Source: Trinickia terrae (lineage in GTDB: Bacteria; Pseudomonadota; Gammaproteobacteria; Burkholderiales; Burkholderiaceae). Taken from it: DNA of 64,000 nt. The translations under genes and the position numbers were made by a program. Under the pieces are notes generated by a model. The model searched no databases, had not been told where the DNA came from, and saw only the letters and a program-made list of their open reading frames with translations. This document shows, in pieces, positions 54,494 through 62,837 of the stretch (its first letter is position 1; each line of letters starts with the position of its first letter). The DNA lies in the NCBI RefSeq assembly GCF_005144415.1, contig NZ_SWJE01000004.1, positions 62,001-126,000 on the forward strand, read 5' to 3'.

Positions 54494-54714
54494 TTGGTGG
54501 AAAGTACCATGATTTTAGACAAATGCTAACCGTTTTGATAAACTATTGCCACGCTTTAAAGGCGCTATGGACACTCTTGGCGCATCAATGTCTGCACCCG
54601 AGACTCATCCGGGGGATGCCCGTCATCGAGGATCTGGCCGTTTTGCCGAGCGCTGTCCCGGCGCGTGAGCGTTTCGCAATCCACTCCCGCGATCTTTGCT
54701 GACGGAGCCTGACG

Positions 54715-55110
54715 ATGATGCAGAAAACCCCCGGGAAGCCGGACATTCCAACTGATCAAATAGATCTCTTTCCGTTTGGCGACGAGCTTGTCGCGCGCAT
54801 GCCGCAAGAGCGTGTGCATGAGGAAGTGCATCAGGGTATCCCGGCGTTGTCGGCCGTCGCCGATGCGACGGTCTCGCTGTCGAATCGTTTGCCGAACGAC
54901 GCGCGCAACGCTCTTTTTTTCTCGGCGCCAGGCGTGGACGAGGGCTTGCGCGAGATTGCAGTGGAAGTCGCACTGAGACGGCGCGAAGAGGCGACAGTGG
55001 TGCAACCGGACTTCGATTACCTGCGCGGGCAGCAGTCCGCCACGCGGCAGAACTATGAGACGGGCGAAAACGATCTGTGGATGCCGAGGCCTCCGCGCCC
55101 GGGAGACTGA
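54715..55110 (+). CDS. Unrecognised island protein (131 aa)
   Basis: An acidic soluble protein (MMQKTPGKPDIPTDQIDLFP, FGDELVARMPQERVHEEVHQ, IAVEVALRRREEATVVQPDF) without signal peptide. The C-terminus is Pro-rich (WMPRPPRPGD). GGAG precedes the start; the second ATG (54718) is equally possible. It stops 47 bp before the FlhD-like gene and probably shares its transcript. No family recognised. Confidence 0.55.
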   Translation: MMQKTPGKPDIPTDQIDLFPFGDELVARMPQERVHEEVHQGIPALSAVADATVSLSNRLPNDARNALFFSAPGVDEGLREIAVEVALRRREEATVVQPDFDYLRGQQSATRQNYETGENDLWMPRPPRPGD

Positions 55111-55157
55111 CGAATCCAAGCAAAAACGGATGAATGCAATGTTTGCCGGAGAGGGTG

Positions 55158-55487
55158 ATGGGTCTCGCGTCGTCTGAATTGCACGATGAAGTGAAGGAAT
55201 TGAACCTGTCCTACTTGATGCTCGCACAGCGCATGCTGCGCGACGACAAGGAGGCGGGCATGTACCGCCTGGGGTTCTCGGTGGAGGTGGCCGATGTCGT
55301 TGCGAAACTGACGATGGCACAGATTCTTCGTCTGTCGACATCGGCGACGCTCCTGTGCCGGTTTCGCTTCAACGATCACGCGGTACTGTCGGCGCTTGCG
55401 GATAAGCGCTCGAAGGTGCCGCAGCAGACGGCCGGAATTCATCAGGCCATCGTGTTGGCTGGTCAGACGGTCGAGCAACCGACCTAA
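55158..55487 (+). CDS. FlhD-like transcriptional regulator
   Basis: A 109-residue protein matching FlhD: LHDEVKELNLSYLMLAQRML, RDDKEAGMYRLGFSVEVADV, AKLTMAQILRLSTSATLLCR and FRFNDHAVLSAL follow E. coli FlhD blocks ([40 protein letters not shown]) closely. FlhD acts as FlhD4C2 with FlhC to activate sigma-70 promoters of flagellar genes; FlhCD-like pairs SetCD and AcaCD activate transfer genes of SXT and IncA/C elements. Here the location suggests control of conjugation rather than flagella. No FlhC-like partner is visible in the window. ATG 55158 is preceded by GGAGAGGG. Confidence 0.82.
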   Translation: MGLASSELHDEVKELNLSYLMLAQRMLRDDKEAGMYRLGFSVEVADVVAKLTMAQILRLSTSATLLCRFRFNDHAVLSALADKRSKVPQQTAGIHQAIVLAGQTVEQPT

Positions 55488-55548
55488 CTCGGCTTCGTGA
55501 TGCCAAGCCTGAGCGCCAAGCGTTGCTCACCTGCGCGCCGGGAGCCGG

Positions 55549-58116
55549 TCAGTCTTTTTGAGGCGAGATAGCTGCCCCCATTCCGGTATCGGTCATCGCC
55601 TGCGCCTGATGGCGGCCGCCCAGCGCCTCCAGGATTTCGCCATGGCGTTTCTCTTCGATATCGCGCTGCTGCTTGGCCTCGGTCCCCTGCCGCTCGCTTC
55701 GAGACGAGATATCTGCTCCCTCGCCTGTATCCGTCATCGTCTGCGCGTAACGGCTGACGCTCTGCGCCTCCAGCATTTCTTCATGGCGCTTGCTTCCGGT
55801 ATCGCTCTGCCCACTAGCCCCAGGATTGGAGGAATCCTTGCCCGATGGAGACTTGTTGGCGCTGTCCATTGCGCGGGACATCGCCTGTTGCGCCTGCGAG
55901 CTGGCTGTGTTTTCGATGCGGCCCCTGGCGCCTTGCTCGCCGAGGTCGCCGATGCCCGCGCCGACCCACCGCAAGATGCGGTCCGGAAGCGTTTGAGGCA
56001 ATCCGAACGCCATCATGAACGTGCTCGTCAAAACCGTCCCGTAGCCGAGCATGTACGCCGCGATCGATGTCGTCATCAACTCGGAGCCTTGCGCCACAGA
56101 TTCGAATTTGGCAAGGAAGGCGGCATTGATGAAGTCGATTGCGGGACCCAGGATTGCGTTGCTCGCGACGAGGCCAATGATCATGAGCGCGGGCCGGAAG
56201 AAGCCGGACATGACCAGCATGTAACCCTGCATCTGTCCGCCGATGAAGCTGTTGTCGCGCGCAGGCGTTGTGTGTGCAGCGGCCCAGAGCATACCGGCCG
56301 CCATCATCTCGACGACGAACAGGAGCCACCCGATCACGCCGAGCGCGAATATGTAGAAGGGCACCATCGGCAACCAGATGCTCATCCAATTGCCGAGATA
56401 CATGAGCGTGTAAAGTGCCGGCTTGACGATGTCGAACCGCTCATCGATAAACGTCGAGATGCCCTTTACGATTCCCGACACGATCCCGGTAGCGGCACTG
56501 ACGTTGGTTCCCAAAACGCTTTCATTGGAGACAGCGTCAGCCTCTTTTCCTATGCCGGCCAAAACGGCAGTGGTATCGGCTTTCCACTGGAGGATATCGT
56601 CGACGACGGACGTAATGGAGTCGCCGATATCTTTGACGTGCATGACCGCGTCGTCCTGCTGGCCGATGGCGTTAACCACTTTTCCAACCAGCCATGTCGG
56701 GATCTTGTTGTAGATCTGCGCAACGGTTTGCTTGACGTCTGTTCCGCCTGCGGTGAAATCATTGAGGGTGAAATTGCTTTGAAGAGAGGGGGACGCAGGG
56801 GAGGCGTTAGCCGTTCCTGCGGCCGCAGGCAGTGCGAGGGCCTGCTTGGTTGCTTCGGCTGCCGCAACTTCATACGGGATGACTATCGATGAGACGGCGT
56901 TGTACATGTCGCCGTTGCTGAACATGCTGCGAATGCCGGCTTCGTCGGGTTCAGTGGTGGTCAGCGTGGATTCCGATGCGGATTTGACGAAGTCTTTGAT
57001 TTGGGCAAGGTTGTTCCAGTACGAGCCCGCCATGGTCCAGCCCTGGCTTGTCAGCGCCGTGGCAAGCGCATCCGTGCTTTGCTTGGAGATATCGTTGCGC
57101 ACAGCAGTCTGGATGGTGTTTTCCAACTGGCTCTTGTAGTTCGCAATATCGGCGGCCATGGCCTGGGCACTAACCGGGGGGGCGCTGTCGACGGCTTGCA
57201 TGATCGCGTTTGCTTCCGAAGGCACCGGGCTCGAGCTGTCCGGCGAAAACATGTTCTTGTAAAAATCGAGGCGAGCCGACGCCAGATCACTACGCAAGGT
57301 CTGCAACGTCTGGTTGGTCGAGATATCCTTCACAGCCGCGGTTGCCAACCCTTGCAATCCATTGCTCGCGGCAGCGTTGGCGGCATCCTTGAAGACGGGT
57401 TGTTCATCGTCCAGCGTTATCGAGCCGCACAGCTTGTCGCTCCCGGGAGCATAGGGATCCGCGAAATAGATGATGGTCTCTGCAGTCTGTGTCCCGACCC
57501 ACGTTCCATTGATGGGTTTCGTCTGAAAGGACAAGCTGAGGGGCTGCCCGGCTTGATTTGTCAGCCCCAGGGAATTGAACGCCTTGTTCATGGCCCCTGC
57601 GCAGACTTCCATGCGAATTGCCTGGGAGACCGCATTGCTGAAGTTGGTATCGTCGGCCACGCTGTTCAGTGCGCTTTGGGTGACGTCGGTTGCAACCACG
57701 GAGCTGACGACGTTCGTCCACAGATTCGACGCGAAGCCGACCGACCATGCCACGACGTAAAGCAGGATGATCTGCACGGGTGCATACCCGCTCGCGGCTG
57801 GGATCAGCGAGCCGGCGGCGGCAACCGTTCGGACCGGGGTGTAGAAGGTGTTCCAGGTCTTGCCGAGCACTTCGCCGTCGCTGGCTGAGTTCGACACGCC
57901 GAAGATGGTCACGGCCGTCAGGATGAGCGAGCCAAACAGCAGCACCCCCGAATCGAAGTAGCGGAAGGCGGCGGCCAGCATGTTCGATGCGTCCGTCACC
58001 TGTGCTCCGCCGGCGTTGACCGGACTGCTCGTCATGGTGTTCACGACGTTCCCGAATATCTTCCACAGCAGCACCATCGCCGCATCACTTCCAGATGGAA
58101 TGAACGGATTCGTCAT
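55549..58116 (-). CDS. dotA: DotA/TraY-family polytopic type IVB secretion protein
   Basis: An 855-residue inner-membrane protein. N-terminal helices (FRYFDSGVLLFGSLILTAVT, PVQIILLYVVAWSVGFASNL) are followed by a periplasmic loop of about 400 residues, then C-terminal helices (SIWLPMVPFYIFALGVIGWL, FFRPALMIIGLVASNAILGP, MLGYGTVLTSTFMMAFGLPQ), as in DotA/TraY. Near the end is a Gln/Ser-rich cytoplasmic tail with two 29-residue repeats 47 residues apart. DotA is required for effector or DNA transfer in Dot/Icm systems. It is transcribed opposite to the other dot genes, with its own motif copy 24 bp upstream. Confidence 0.85.
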   Translation of the reverse strand: MTNPFIPSGSDAAMVLLWKIFGNVVNTMTSSPVNAGGAQVTDASNMLAAAFRYFDSGVLLFGSLILTAVTIFGVSNSASDGEVLGKTWNTFYTPVRTVAAAGSLIPAASGYAPVQIILLYVVAWSVGFASNLWTNVVSSVVATDVTQSALNSVADDTNFSNAVSQAIRMEVCAGAMNKAFNSLGLTNQAGQPLSLSFQTKPINGTWVGTQTAETIIYFADPYAPGSDKLCGSITLDDEQPVFKDAANAAASNGLQGLATAAVKDISTNQTLQTLRSDLASARLDFYKNMFSPDSSSPVPSEANAIMQAVDSAPPVSAQAMAADIANYKSQLENTIQTAVRNDISKQSTDALATALTSQGWTMAGSYWNNLAQIKDFVKSASESTLTTTEPDEAGIRSMFSNGDMYNAVSSIVIPYEVAAAEATKQALALPAAAGTANASPASPSLQSNFTLNDFTAGGTDVKQTVAQIYNKIPTWLVGKVVNAIGQQDDAVMHVKDIGDSITSVVDDILQWKADTTAVLAGIGKEADAVSNESVLGTNVSAATGIVSGIVKGISTFIDERFDIVKPALYTLMYLGNWMSIWLPMVPFYIFALGVIGWLLFVVEMMAAGMLWAAAHTTPARDNSFIGGQMQGYMLVMSGFFRPALMIIGLVASNAILGPAIDFINAAFLAKFESVAQGSELMTTSIAAYMLGYGTVLTSTFMMAFGLPQTLPDRILRWVGAGIGDLGEQGARGRIENTASSQAQQAMSRAMDSANKSPSGKDSSNPGASGQSDTGSKRHEEMLEAQSVSRYAQTMTDTGEGADISSRSERQGTEAKQQRDIEEKRHGEILEALGGRHQAQAMTDTGMGAAISPQKD

Positions 58117-58139
58117 ATCAACCCCAGCCTCAAGATTGA

Positions 58140-58162
58140 GTTCAAAAAAATAATTTAATTTG
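58140..58162. promoter_or_regulatory. Island motif copy 4, upstream of dotA
   Basis: GTTCAAAAAAATAATTTAAT then TTG; plus-strand orientation, 24 bp before the dotA start on the minus strand. The surrounding 58100-58287 gap is AT-rich and separates dotA from a divergent gene. Confidence 0.5.
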
Positions 58163-58287
58163 AATCATGAATACGTGGTATTTTACAATAAAGTGTGAAA
58201 ATTTGTAGTTATATCGAGATTTGTTCGTCTGAGGGCAAATCGGCGCTGACAGGGTAGTGAACCCTGACTCAACCATGTGAGGGACCT

Positions 58288-58785
58288 ATGCAATTTGCCG
58301 AGCGCTCTTCCGCTGCCCAGCACGTTGTCGAGCAACTCGCGAATGTCTCGCCCGAGTTCGGGCCGCAGGCGTTTGGCCCGATCGTCGCCTCGCGCGTCAC
58401 GGCCATGCTGACCGCGATCGATGCTGCTGCTTCGACGGCCGGGCAGCCGCTTCTTGTCACCGATCTGCTACCGGGTGTCGACCTCATCGTTGCGCCCGAT
58501 CACTCCCAGCCGGCGCAGCGCGCGCCCGCGGATGCGCCGAGCCTCGCATCGACCTGGGATCGGGAGCCGGCGGGCGCTGACTGGATCGGCGCGCTCGCCG
58601 GCCTGGTGACCGCCGCGCTGAGTCAAGCTCGCGCAGGCGCGGGTGAGCAGGGAGCCTGGTATCACCATGGCGGCGATGGCCTGCATTACTTTGTGTTCGA
58701 TTCCCGCGACCGTGCGCAAGCGCTGCAGCAGTTGGGCGTCGAAGAAACTGATCTCGTGATGGTGTCACGTATCGAGGAGGTGTAA
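58288..58785 (+). CDS. Unrecognised island protein (165 aa)
   Basis: An Ala/Glu-rich soluble protein: MQFAERSSAAQHVVEQLANV, helical N-half, a Pro/Ala linker (about 75-90), and a C-half with WYHHGGDGLHYFVFDSRDRA and QALQQLGVEETDLVMVSRIE. Preceded by GAGGG. No transmembrane segment. Three bases separate it from the next gene, so 58288-60419 looks like one transcript. Function unknown. Confidence 0.6.
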   Translation: MQFAERSSAAQHVVEQLANVSPEFGPQAFGPIVASRVTAMLTAIDAAASTAGQPLLVTDLLPGVDLIVAPDHSQPAQRAPADAPSLASTWDREPAGADWIGALAGLVTAALSQARAGAGEQGAWYHHGGDGLHYFVFDSRDRAQALQQLGVEETDLVMVSRIEEV

Positions 58786-58788
58786 GCC

Positions 58789-59670
58789 ATGAAGCTCTCT
58801 CTCCAGGCAGACGAATTTTCTCCGCAACCGGCGCCGTTCATCGCGTTCGCCCGCATGGGCGAGATCGTCCGGGAAAACAGTCTGTACGGCGATCGCACGC
58901 TCGGCATGAACGGTACGCATTTGCGCAACATCGCCACTGCAACGGCGCGCGAAGACGCCGAGGCGGCCATCGATCGGCTCGAGGCCGGCGTGCGCAATGC
59001 GCACGGCAGGGAAGCGCGCCAGTCGTTCCGCGATGCGCTTTCGATGGCCAAGCACAGCGAGAATCCGCATCAACTGCACTACCTTGCGAGCATGTTCATC
59101 AACCATCCGAACGTCATTCGGGAGATCGCGAAGAACCCGCATATCGAAACGCGCACGCAACTGGCCGTCCTCGATGATTCTGTGCTCGGTCAGGATGTGC
59201 GCCTGCAGCGCAATCTGGGCGACAACCCGGCTATCGGGCCGGAAGTGATGACGCGCCTGCTGAACAACAGCGAGGACTCGATCACCCATTACGCGGTTAC
59301 GCGTAACGCGGTGCGCAAGTCCCTGCAGTCCAATGGGCCTGACACGCCATACGTTAAAATCTGCGACATGCTCGCCGATACGAGCCGTGACCCTGCGCTG
59401 CGCCTGGCCGCGCTTGCAGGCGTGCGAGATCACAGCGTCATGCGCAAGATCGTGCGTACTCGTGACGCGGTGTTCGGTGCGCGTGAACTGGAGGCGATCG
59501 CCGGCAACATCCATGCTCCGAAGGACGTGCTTGCGGAGATGGCGAATGCCTCGGGCCCGCGTCAGGCCGAGCATGCCGCGTTCGGCGCTGCGATCGGCCA
59601 GCGCGCAGCGCTCACGCTTGCACGCCTGTCGCATCCCGAAATGGATAACGACGCAGTGCGGCGGTCGTAG
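58789..59670 (+). CDS. Helical repeat (LRV/HEAT-like) island protein (293 aa)
   Basis: A mostly helical protein. From about residue 95 on are repeats of the type FINHPNVIREIAKNPHIETR, LRLAALAGVRDHSVMRKIVR and IHAPKDVLAEMANAS, spaced about 22-25 residues, resembling leucine-rich variant or HEAT-like solenoids. It may be a protein-binding scaffold. No signal peptide. Starts behind GGAGG just after the previous gene. Role in the island unknown. Confidence 0.6.
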   Translation: MKLSLQADEFSPQPAPFIAFARMGEIVRENSLYGDRTLGMNGTHLRNIATATAREDAEAAIDRLEAGVRNAHGREARQSFRDALSMAKHSENPHQLHYLASMFINHPNVIREIAKNPHIETRTQLAVLDDSVLGQDVRLQRNLGDNPAIGPEVMTRLLNNSEDSITHYAVTRNAVRKSLQSNGPDTPYVKICDMLADTSRDPALRLAALAGVRDHSVMRKIVRTRDAVFGARELEAIAGNIHAPKDVLAEMANASGPRQAEHAAFGAAIGQRAALTLARLSHPEMDNDAVRRS

Positions 59671-59723
59671 CGAGGCCGCGAAGAACCGGCGGGACCTCAT
59701 CCAATAGCAAACAAGTCAGCACC

Positions 59724-60419
59724 ATGTACTTCTCGACATCGAATTCCGGCAACCAGCAGGCAGCGAAGATCGTGGCACTTTCGGCTGCGGCGTTTGGCGC
59801 GGAGCTCACCAAGGACAGGTACGCGCACGTGCCGTTCGAGTCCGTGGCTGCGGCGATTTCGCATGCCAAGGCGATCCCGGCCGACCAGGTGGCGAGAGAG
59901 CTATTTCAACTCGATCCCGAGCGTCGCCGGAAGTCCTTGAGCGTGGGGCTCTCGCAGATGGTGAAGGCCTTCGGCAACGAAGAGCAGGCGATGGCTTTTT
60001 TCCGGCAGGTGCGTGAGCCCGTCGCGACGCTGCGCTTCGAAGGCGTTGGCGGTATCAGCGAATCTGCGCTGCAGGTGAAAAACCGGCTCGCCGCGCTTGC
60101 TTCGGACGCGTATTTGACGCGCCAGGGCGCAGCACATGATGGCCTGCTGCCGATCGAGCGGGAGTATGTCGACTTGCTCAAGTCCGTGCGTCGCGAACTG
60201 ACGGTGGGCGTCGAGCGGGACGTCGTGCCGCCCGACGCGGCAGAAGGGATTGCCGCAGGCATCGAGGGCGCGGTCCGGCACATCCCGCTGCCCGGCATGG
60301 CCGAGTACGTCGCGCCGCTGCATGACGTTGCCCGCGAAGAGCTTTTCGAGGAAGCGCGCGAGCGCGTGCGTCAGCGCTACGCGGCCAAGCCGTCGTTCGA
60401 CGGCCCGGCTCCCGAGTGA
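59724..60419 (+). CDS. Unrecognised island protein (231 aa)
   Basis: A helical, Ala/Glu-rich protein: HVPFESVAAAISHAKAIPAD, FGNEEQAMAFFRQVREPVAT, GIAAGIEGAVRHIPLPGMAE, with a C-terminal charged helix DVAREELFEEARERVRQRYA. Third gene of the probable three-gene transcript. No domain recognised; no membrane helix. Confidence 0.58.
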   Translation: MYFSTSNSGNQQAAKIVALSAAAFGAELTKDRYAHVPFESVAAAISHAKAIPADQVARELFQLDPERRRKSLSVGLSQMVKAFGNEEQAMAFFRQVREPVATLRFEGVGGISESALQVKNRLAALASDAYLTRQGAAHDGLLPIEREYVDLLKSVRRELTVGVERDVVPPDAAEGIAAGIEGAVRHIPLPGMAEYVAPLHDVAREELFEEARERVRQRYAAKPSFDGPAPE

Positions 60420-60496
60420 CGCGCTTCATCGGCTGAATTGAGCTCCAGCGGGACAGGATAGAACCCGTCGTAAATCGAGCGGGTTCCGGGAGCGAC

Positions 60497-61738
60497 TCAA
60501 GCGGATGGTGCAAACGAATCGTCAACCGCGGCCAAATCAATGTCGCGATGCGCATACGGCCGTTCCGTGCGATCCGCAGCTTGAGGCTGATCTGCCGCGC
60601 GCCGGGCCGCATCCACTTCCGCAATCAGGTCGACGGGCGTCTGATTCGGCTGGGTCAGGCGTATAGCCGACATCTGCGCGCGGACTTCGTCGATGCGCGT
60701 GACGGTCACGTCTTCGCCCAGCGTCGCCAGGGCGCATGCGATATCGTCGTTATGCGGCAGAGCCGCGGGCGTTACGGATGGCGCGCGATCCGCATGAGAG
60801 AGGATCTCCATGGCTTGCACAATCATCTCGCGGCGGACCTCGGTCCACTCCTCCGATTTGACCTGGCACACCATCCGGTCCTCGGAGGCGTGCGGGTTCT
60901 TTTCATGCACGGCGCCATCACGCACATAAAGCGCGTCGGCATCCAGCTGGTGTTTGTCCGCGAACTGGTGCAGCGTACGCGTCTCCTGTTCCAGCATGGT
61001 CCAGTACACCGAGTCCATCTTGCAAATGGGGCGGTCGCCGGAGCGCGTGTTCACCTCGCGAACCTCGTTGTTCTCGATCACGATAACCGTTGCGTTGATG
61101 CGGTGTGCCAGAGCCAAGCGCGCGATCATTTCCGCGGTGCCGGCTCGCGATGCGGCGGGTTCGCTGGGAGTGCGTGACGGATGGCGCTGCGATTCGCCGT
61201 CGACTGGAGCGTGCTCACGTTTGCTCGCCTGTGCAGAACGGCCGTCCTGAGCCGGTTCGCGGTTTTCGGGCTCCTGTGATCGCCCGTGTTTGCGAATCGC
61301 ATGGAGCGTGTCGTTGAGTGCGGACTTCACGCTGTGGAATCCGTGAGCCAGTGACTCGATGGTCGAGCCGACGAGATTCGCAGCCGTGTTTATCGTGGTC
61401 AAGTTGAGGCCTGGTTTGGTGTCGGCCACGAAGTCCAGGATCTTCTTCCCCAGCCCGCTCCGCAGCCCTTTGCCGATGGCCGGAATGCCGTGCGCCAAGG
61501 CACGCGCTCCCTTGGTCGCGGCAAGGCCTTCAGCAATTTCTGAAACCGCGCCAACGCCTTCGGCAATTTCAACGGCACCTGCGAGGGGGGCAACGATTTC
61601 AGGCGCAAGGAGTGCGGCCACTCCAATGGCTGCGGGGATGGCGACCGACGAGTCGAGATGAATCTTGCCGAGTTTTTCCGCGAAGCGCTCGAAGAGGTGC
61701 GAGGATTTTGTTTGCAATGCGCTCATCGTTTGCTCCAT
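60497..61738 (-). CDS. Unrecognised island protein with internal duplication (413 aa)
   Basis: An N-terminal Ala/Gly/Ile-rich hydrophobic stretch at about 30-75 (SVAIPAAIGVAALLAPEIVA) could be membrane-active. A charged Ser/Arg/Pro linker spans about 150-205. The C-terminal part has two related units: VIVIENNEVREVNTRSGDRP with CKMDSVYWTMLEQE, and ALYVRDGAVHEKNPHASEDR with CQVKSEEWTEVRRE. ATG 61726 is an alternative start. It shares one base with the preceding small gene (TGATG type) and is likely co-translated. Unknown; could be a secreted substrate or an accessory mating factor. Confidence 0.6.
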   Translation of the reverse strand: MEQTMSALQTKSSHLFERFAEKLGKIHLDSSVAIPAAIGVAALLAPEIVAPLAGAVEIAEGVGAVSEIAEGLAATKGARALAHGIPAIGKGLRSGLGKKILDFVADTKPGLNLTTINTAANLVGSTIESLAHGFHSVKSALNDTLHAIRKHGRSQEPENREPAQDGRSAQASKREHAPVDGESQRHPSRTPSEPAASRAGTAEMIARLALAHRINATVIVIENNEVREVNTRSGDRPICKMDSVYWTMLEQETRTLHQFADKHQLDADALYVRDGAVHEKNPHASEDRMVCQVKSEEWTEVRREMIVQAMEILSHADRAPSVTPAALPHNDDIACALATLGEDVTVTRIDEVRAQMSAIRLTQPNQTPVDLIAEVDAARRAADQPQAADRTERPYAHRDIDLAAVDDSFAPSA

Positions 61739-61983
61739 CAGTGGGTTGACGCGTATTCGAGTTCGACCAGGTCGCAGAACTCTCCGACCATCCCAAGCAT
61801 GTCGCCTACCGACGGATTCGAGGCATCGATTCTGTTCTCCATGAGATCGGACAGAAATGCGGCATACACCGTCGCATGCGACCGGACGAGCGTGCCGCTC
61901 GTCTCGATGCGGCGAAAGCAGGCGTCAAGCCGGGGGATGAGGCCCTGAGCCAGGAATTGTTGCGATGTCTGGAACTGAGGCAT
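61738..61983 (-). CDS. Unrecognised small island protein (81 aa)
   Basis: A helical soluble protein, MPQFQTSQQFLAQGLIPRLD and IDASNPSVGDMLGMVGEFCD. The stop overlaps the start of the 413-residue gene. First gene of a minus-strand pair; an AT-rich motif copy lies 186 bp upstream. A chaperone-like adaptor for the larger neighbour would fit the size and coupling, but this is conjecture. Confidence 0.55.
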   Translation of the reverse strand: MPQFQTSQQFLAQGLIPRLDACFRRIETSGTLVRSHATVYAAFLSDLMENRIDASNPSVGDMLGMVGEFCDLVELEYASTH

Positions 61984-62168
61984 GAGCAGGCTCCTGTTTG
62001 TCGATTACATATCCAGCGACGCGGCGCTGTCTGCGCCGCTCTTGGGGTTAGGGGCTCGACCTAGGCGACGAACCCGTACGCGGCACCTAACGATTTCATT
62101 GAGTAGGGTACAAATAAGTTATATTTGTGTCAAATGATGAATAAAAAGATACTTTTGCATCTTTTATG

Positions 62169-62191
62169 ATTCAAAAAAATATTTCAATATG
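62169..62191. promoter_or_regulatory. Island motif copy 5
   Basis: ATTCAAAAAAATATTTCAAT then ATG, in the 436-bp divergent gap 61984-62419. Confidence 0.45.
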
Positions 62192-62331
62192 ATTGAGTTC
62201 GAGGCCGGGCGTCTAGGCTTCCTGGCTTGATGCCATAGCCCCGGCAGGGCATCGAGATTGCGGTGCGGCCACGATTCGTGTGCCATGTGCTGGTTCATGG
62301 AGATCCTGGGTGTGGAACATATCAGAGGTGG

Positions 62332-62354
62332 AATCAAAAACAACTTTTATTTTG
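62332..62354 (+). promoter_or_regulatory. Island motif copy 6, upstream of the dotI-dotH operon
   Basis: AATCAAAAACAACTTTTATT then TTG, 66 bp before the first possible gene at 62420. It is also part of TCAAAA-N10-TTTTGA, a dyad. Otherwise the gap 61984-62419 holds no gene I can support. Confidence 0.55.
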
Positions 62355-62419
62355 AAATATTTTGTTGACGAAGTTATCTCTTGACATGAGAATGCCTGGG
62401 AAATTCTGGAGGATCATCC

Positions 62420-62572
62420 ATGGTTGTCGCCGAGGAAAGGGGAGAGAGGGGCTCGCGAGCCAGTCAGTGCCCGCAAGCCGTGCTGCGCGTGCAGACGCTC
62501 GAGCCTTTCTTCGAGCGCCGCTTCAAGATGTCTCGTCGCGATCCTGACGCGCCGGTGGTGCATCTTGGCTGA
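62420..62572 (+). CDS. Possible small leader protein (50 aa)
   Basis: A short frame with a good GGAGG ribosome site at 62408-62412: MVVAEERGERGSRASQCPQA ... FKMSRRDPDAPVVHLG. It ends 10 bp before the dotJ-like start, in operon spacing. The composition is Arg-rich and no family is recognised, so it may be a leader peptide or chance. Confidence 0.35.
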   Translation: MVVAEERGERGSRASQCPQAVLRVQTLEPFFERRFKMSRRDPDAPVVHLG

Positions 62573-62582
62573 CGCCCGTTCC

Positions 62583-62837
62583 ATGAAGCTGCGCGCGCGC
62601 CGCACCACGACCTGGGGAAATCCGCCCACGGTCAGCACGCCTCGATTCGTTCGCGTGTTCGCGGGCATCCTGCGGCGAACCAATCACGTCCTCAGCGGCG
62701 TCATCCTCCTCCAGCTGGCGCTGATGGCAGGTCTTCTGCTCTGTCTCACGTACGGAACGACGTTCAGCCGTATCTATGCATCCGACGGCTCGTCGCACTC
62801 GTGCGAATTTCACTTTTTGTCGAGGGGCAATCGATGA
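62583..62837 (+). CDS. Small membrane protein at the DotJ(IcmM)/TraL position
   Basis: An 84-residue protein with a basic N-terminus, FVRVFAGILRRTNHVLSGVI and one transmembrane helix LLQLALMAGLLLCLTYGTTF. In IncI plasmids traL, and in Legionella dotJ/icmM, small single-helix proteins, neighbour dotI. The stop overlaps the dotI start (ATGA). Identity rests on position, size and topology only. Confidence 0.55.
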   Translation: MKLRARRTTTWGNPPTVSTPRFVRVFAGILRRTNHVLSGVILLQLALMAGLLLCLTYGTTFSRIYASDGSSHSCEFHFLSRGNR

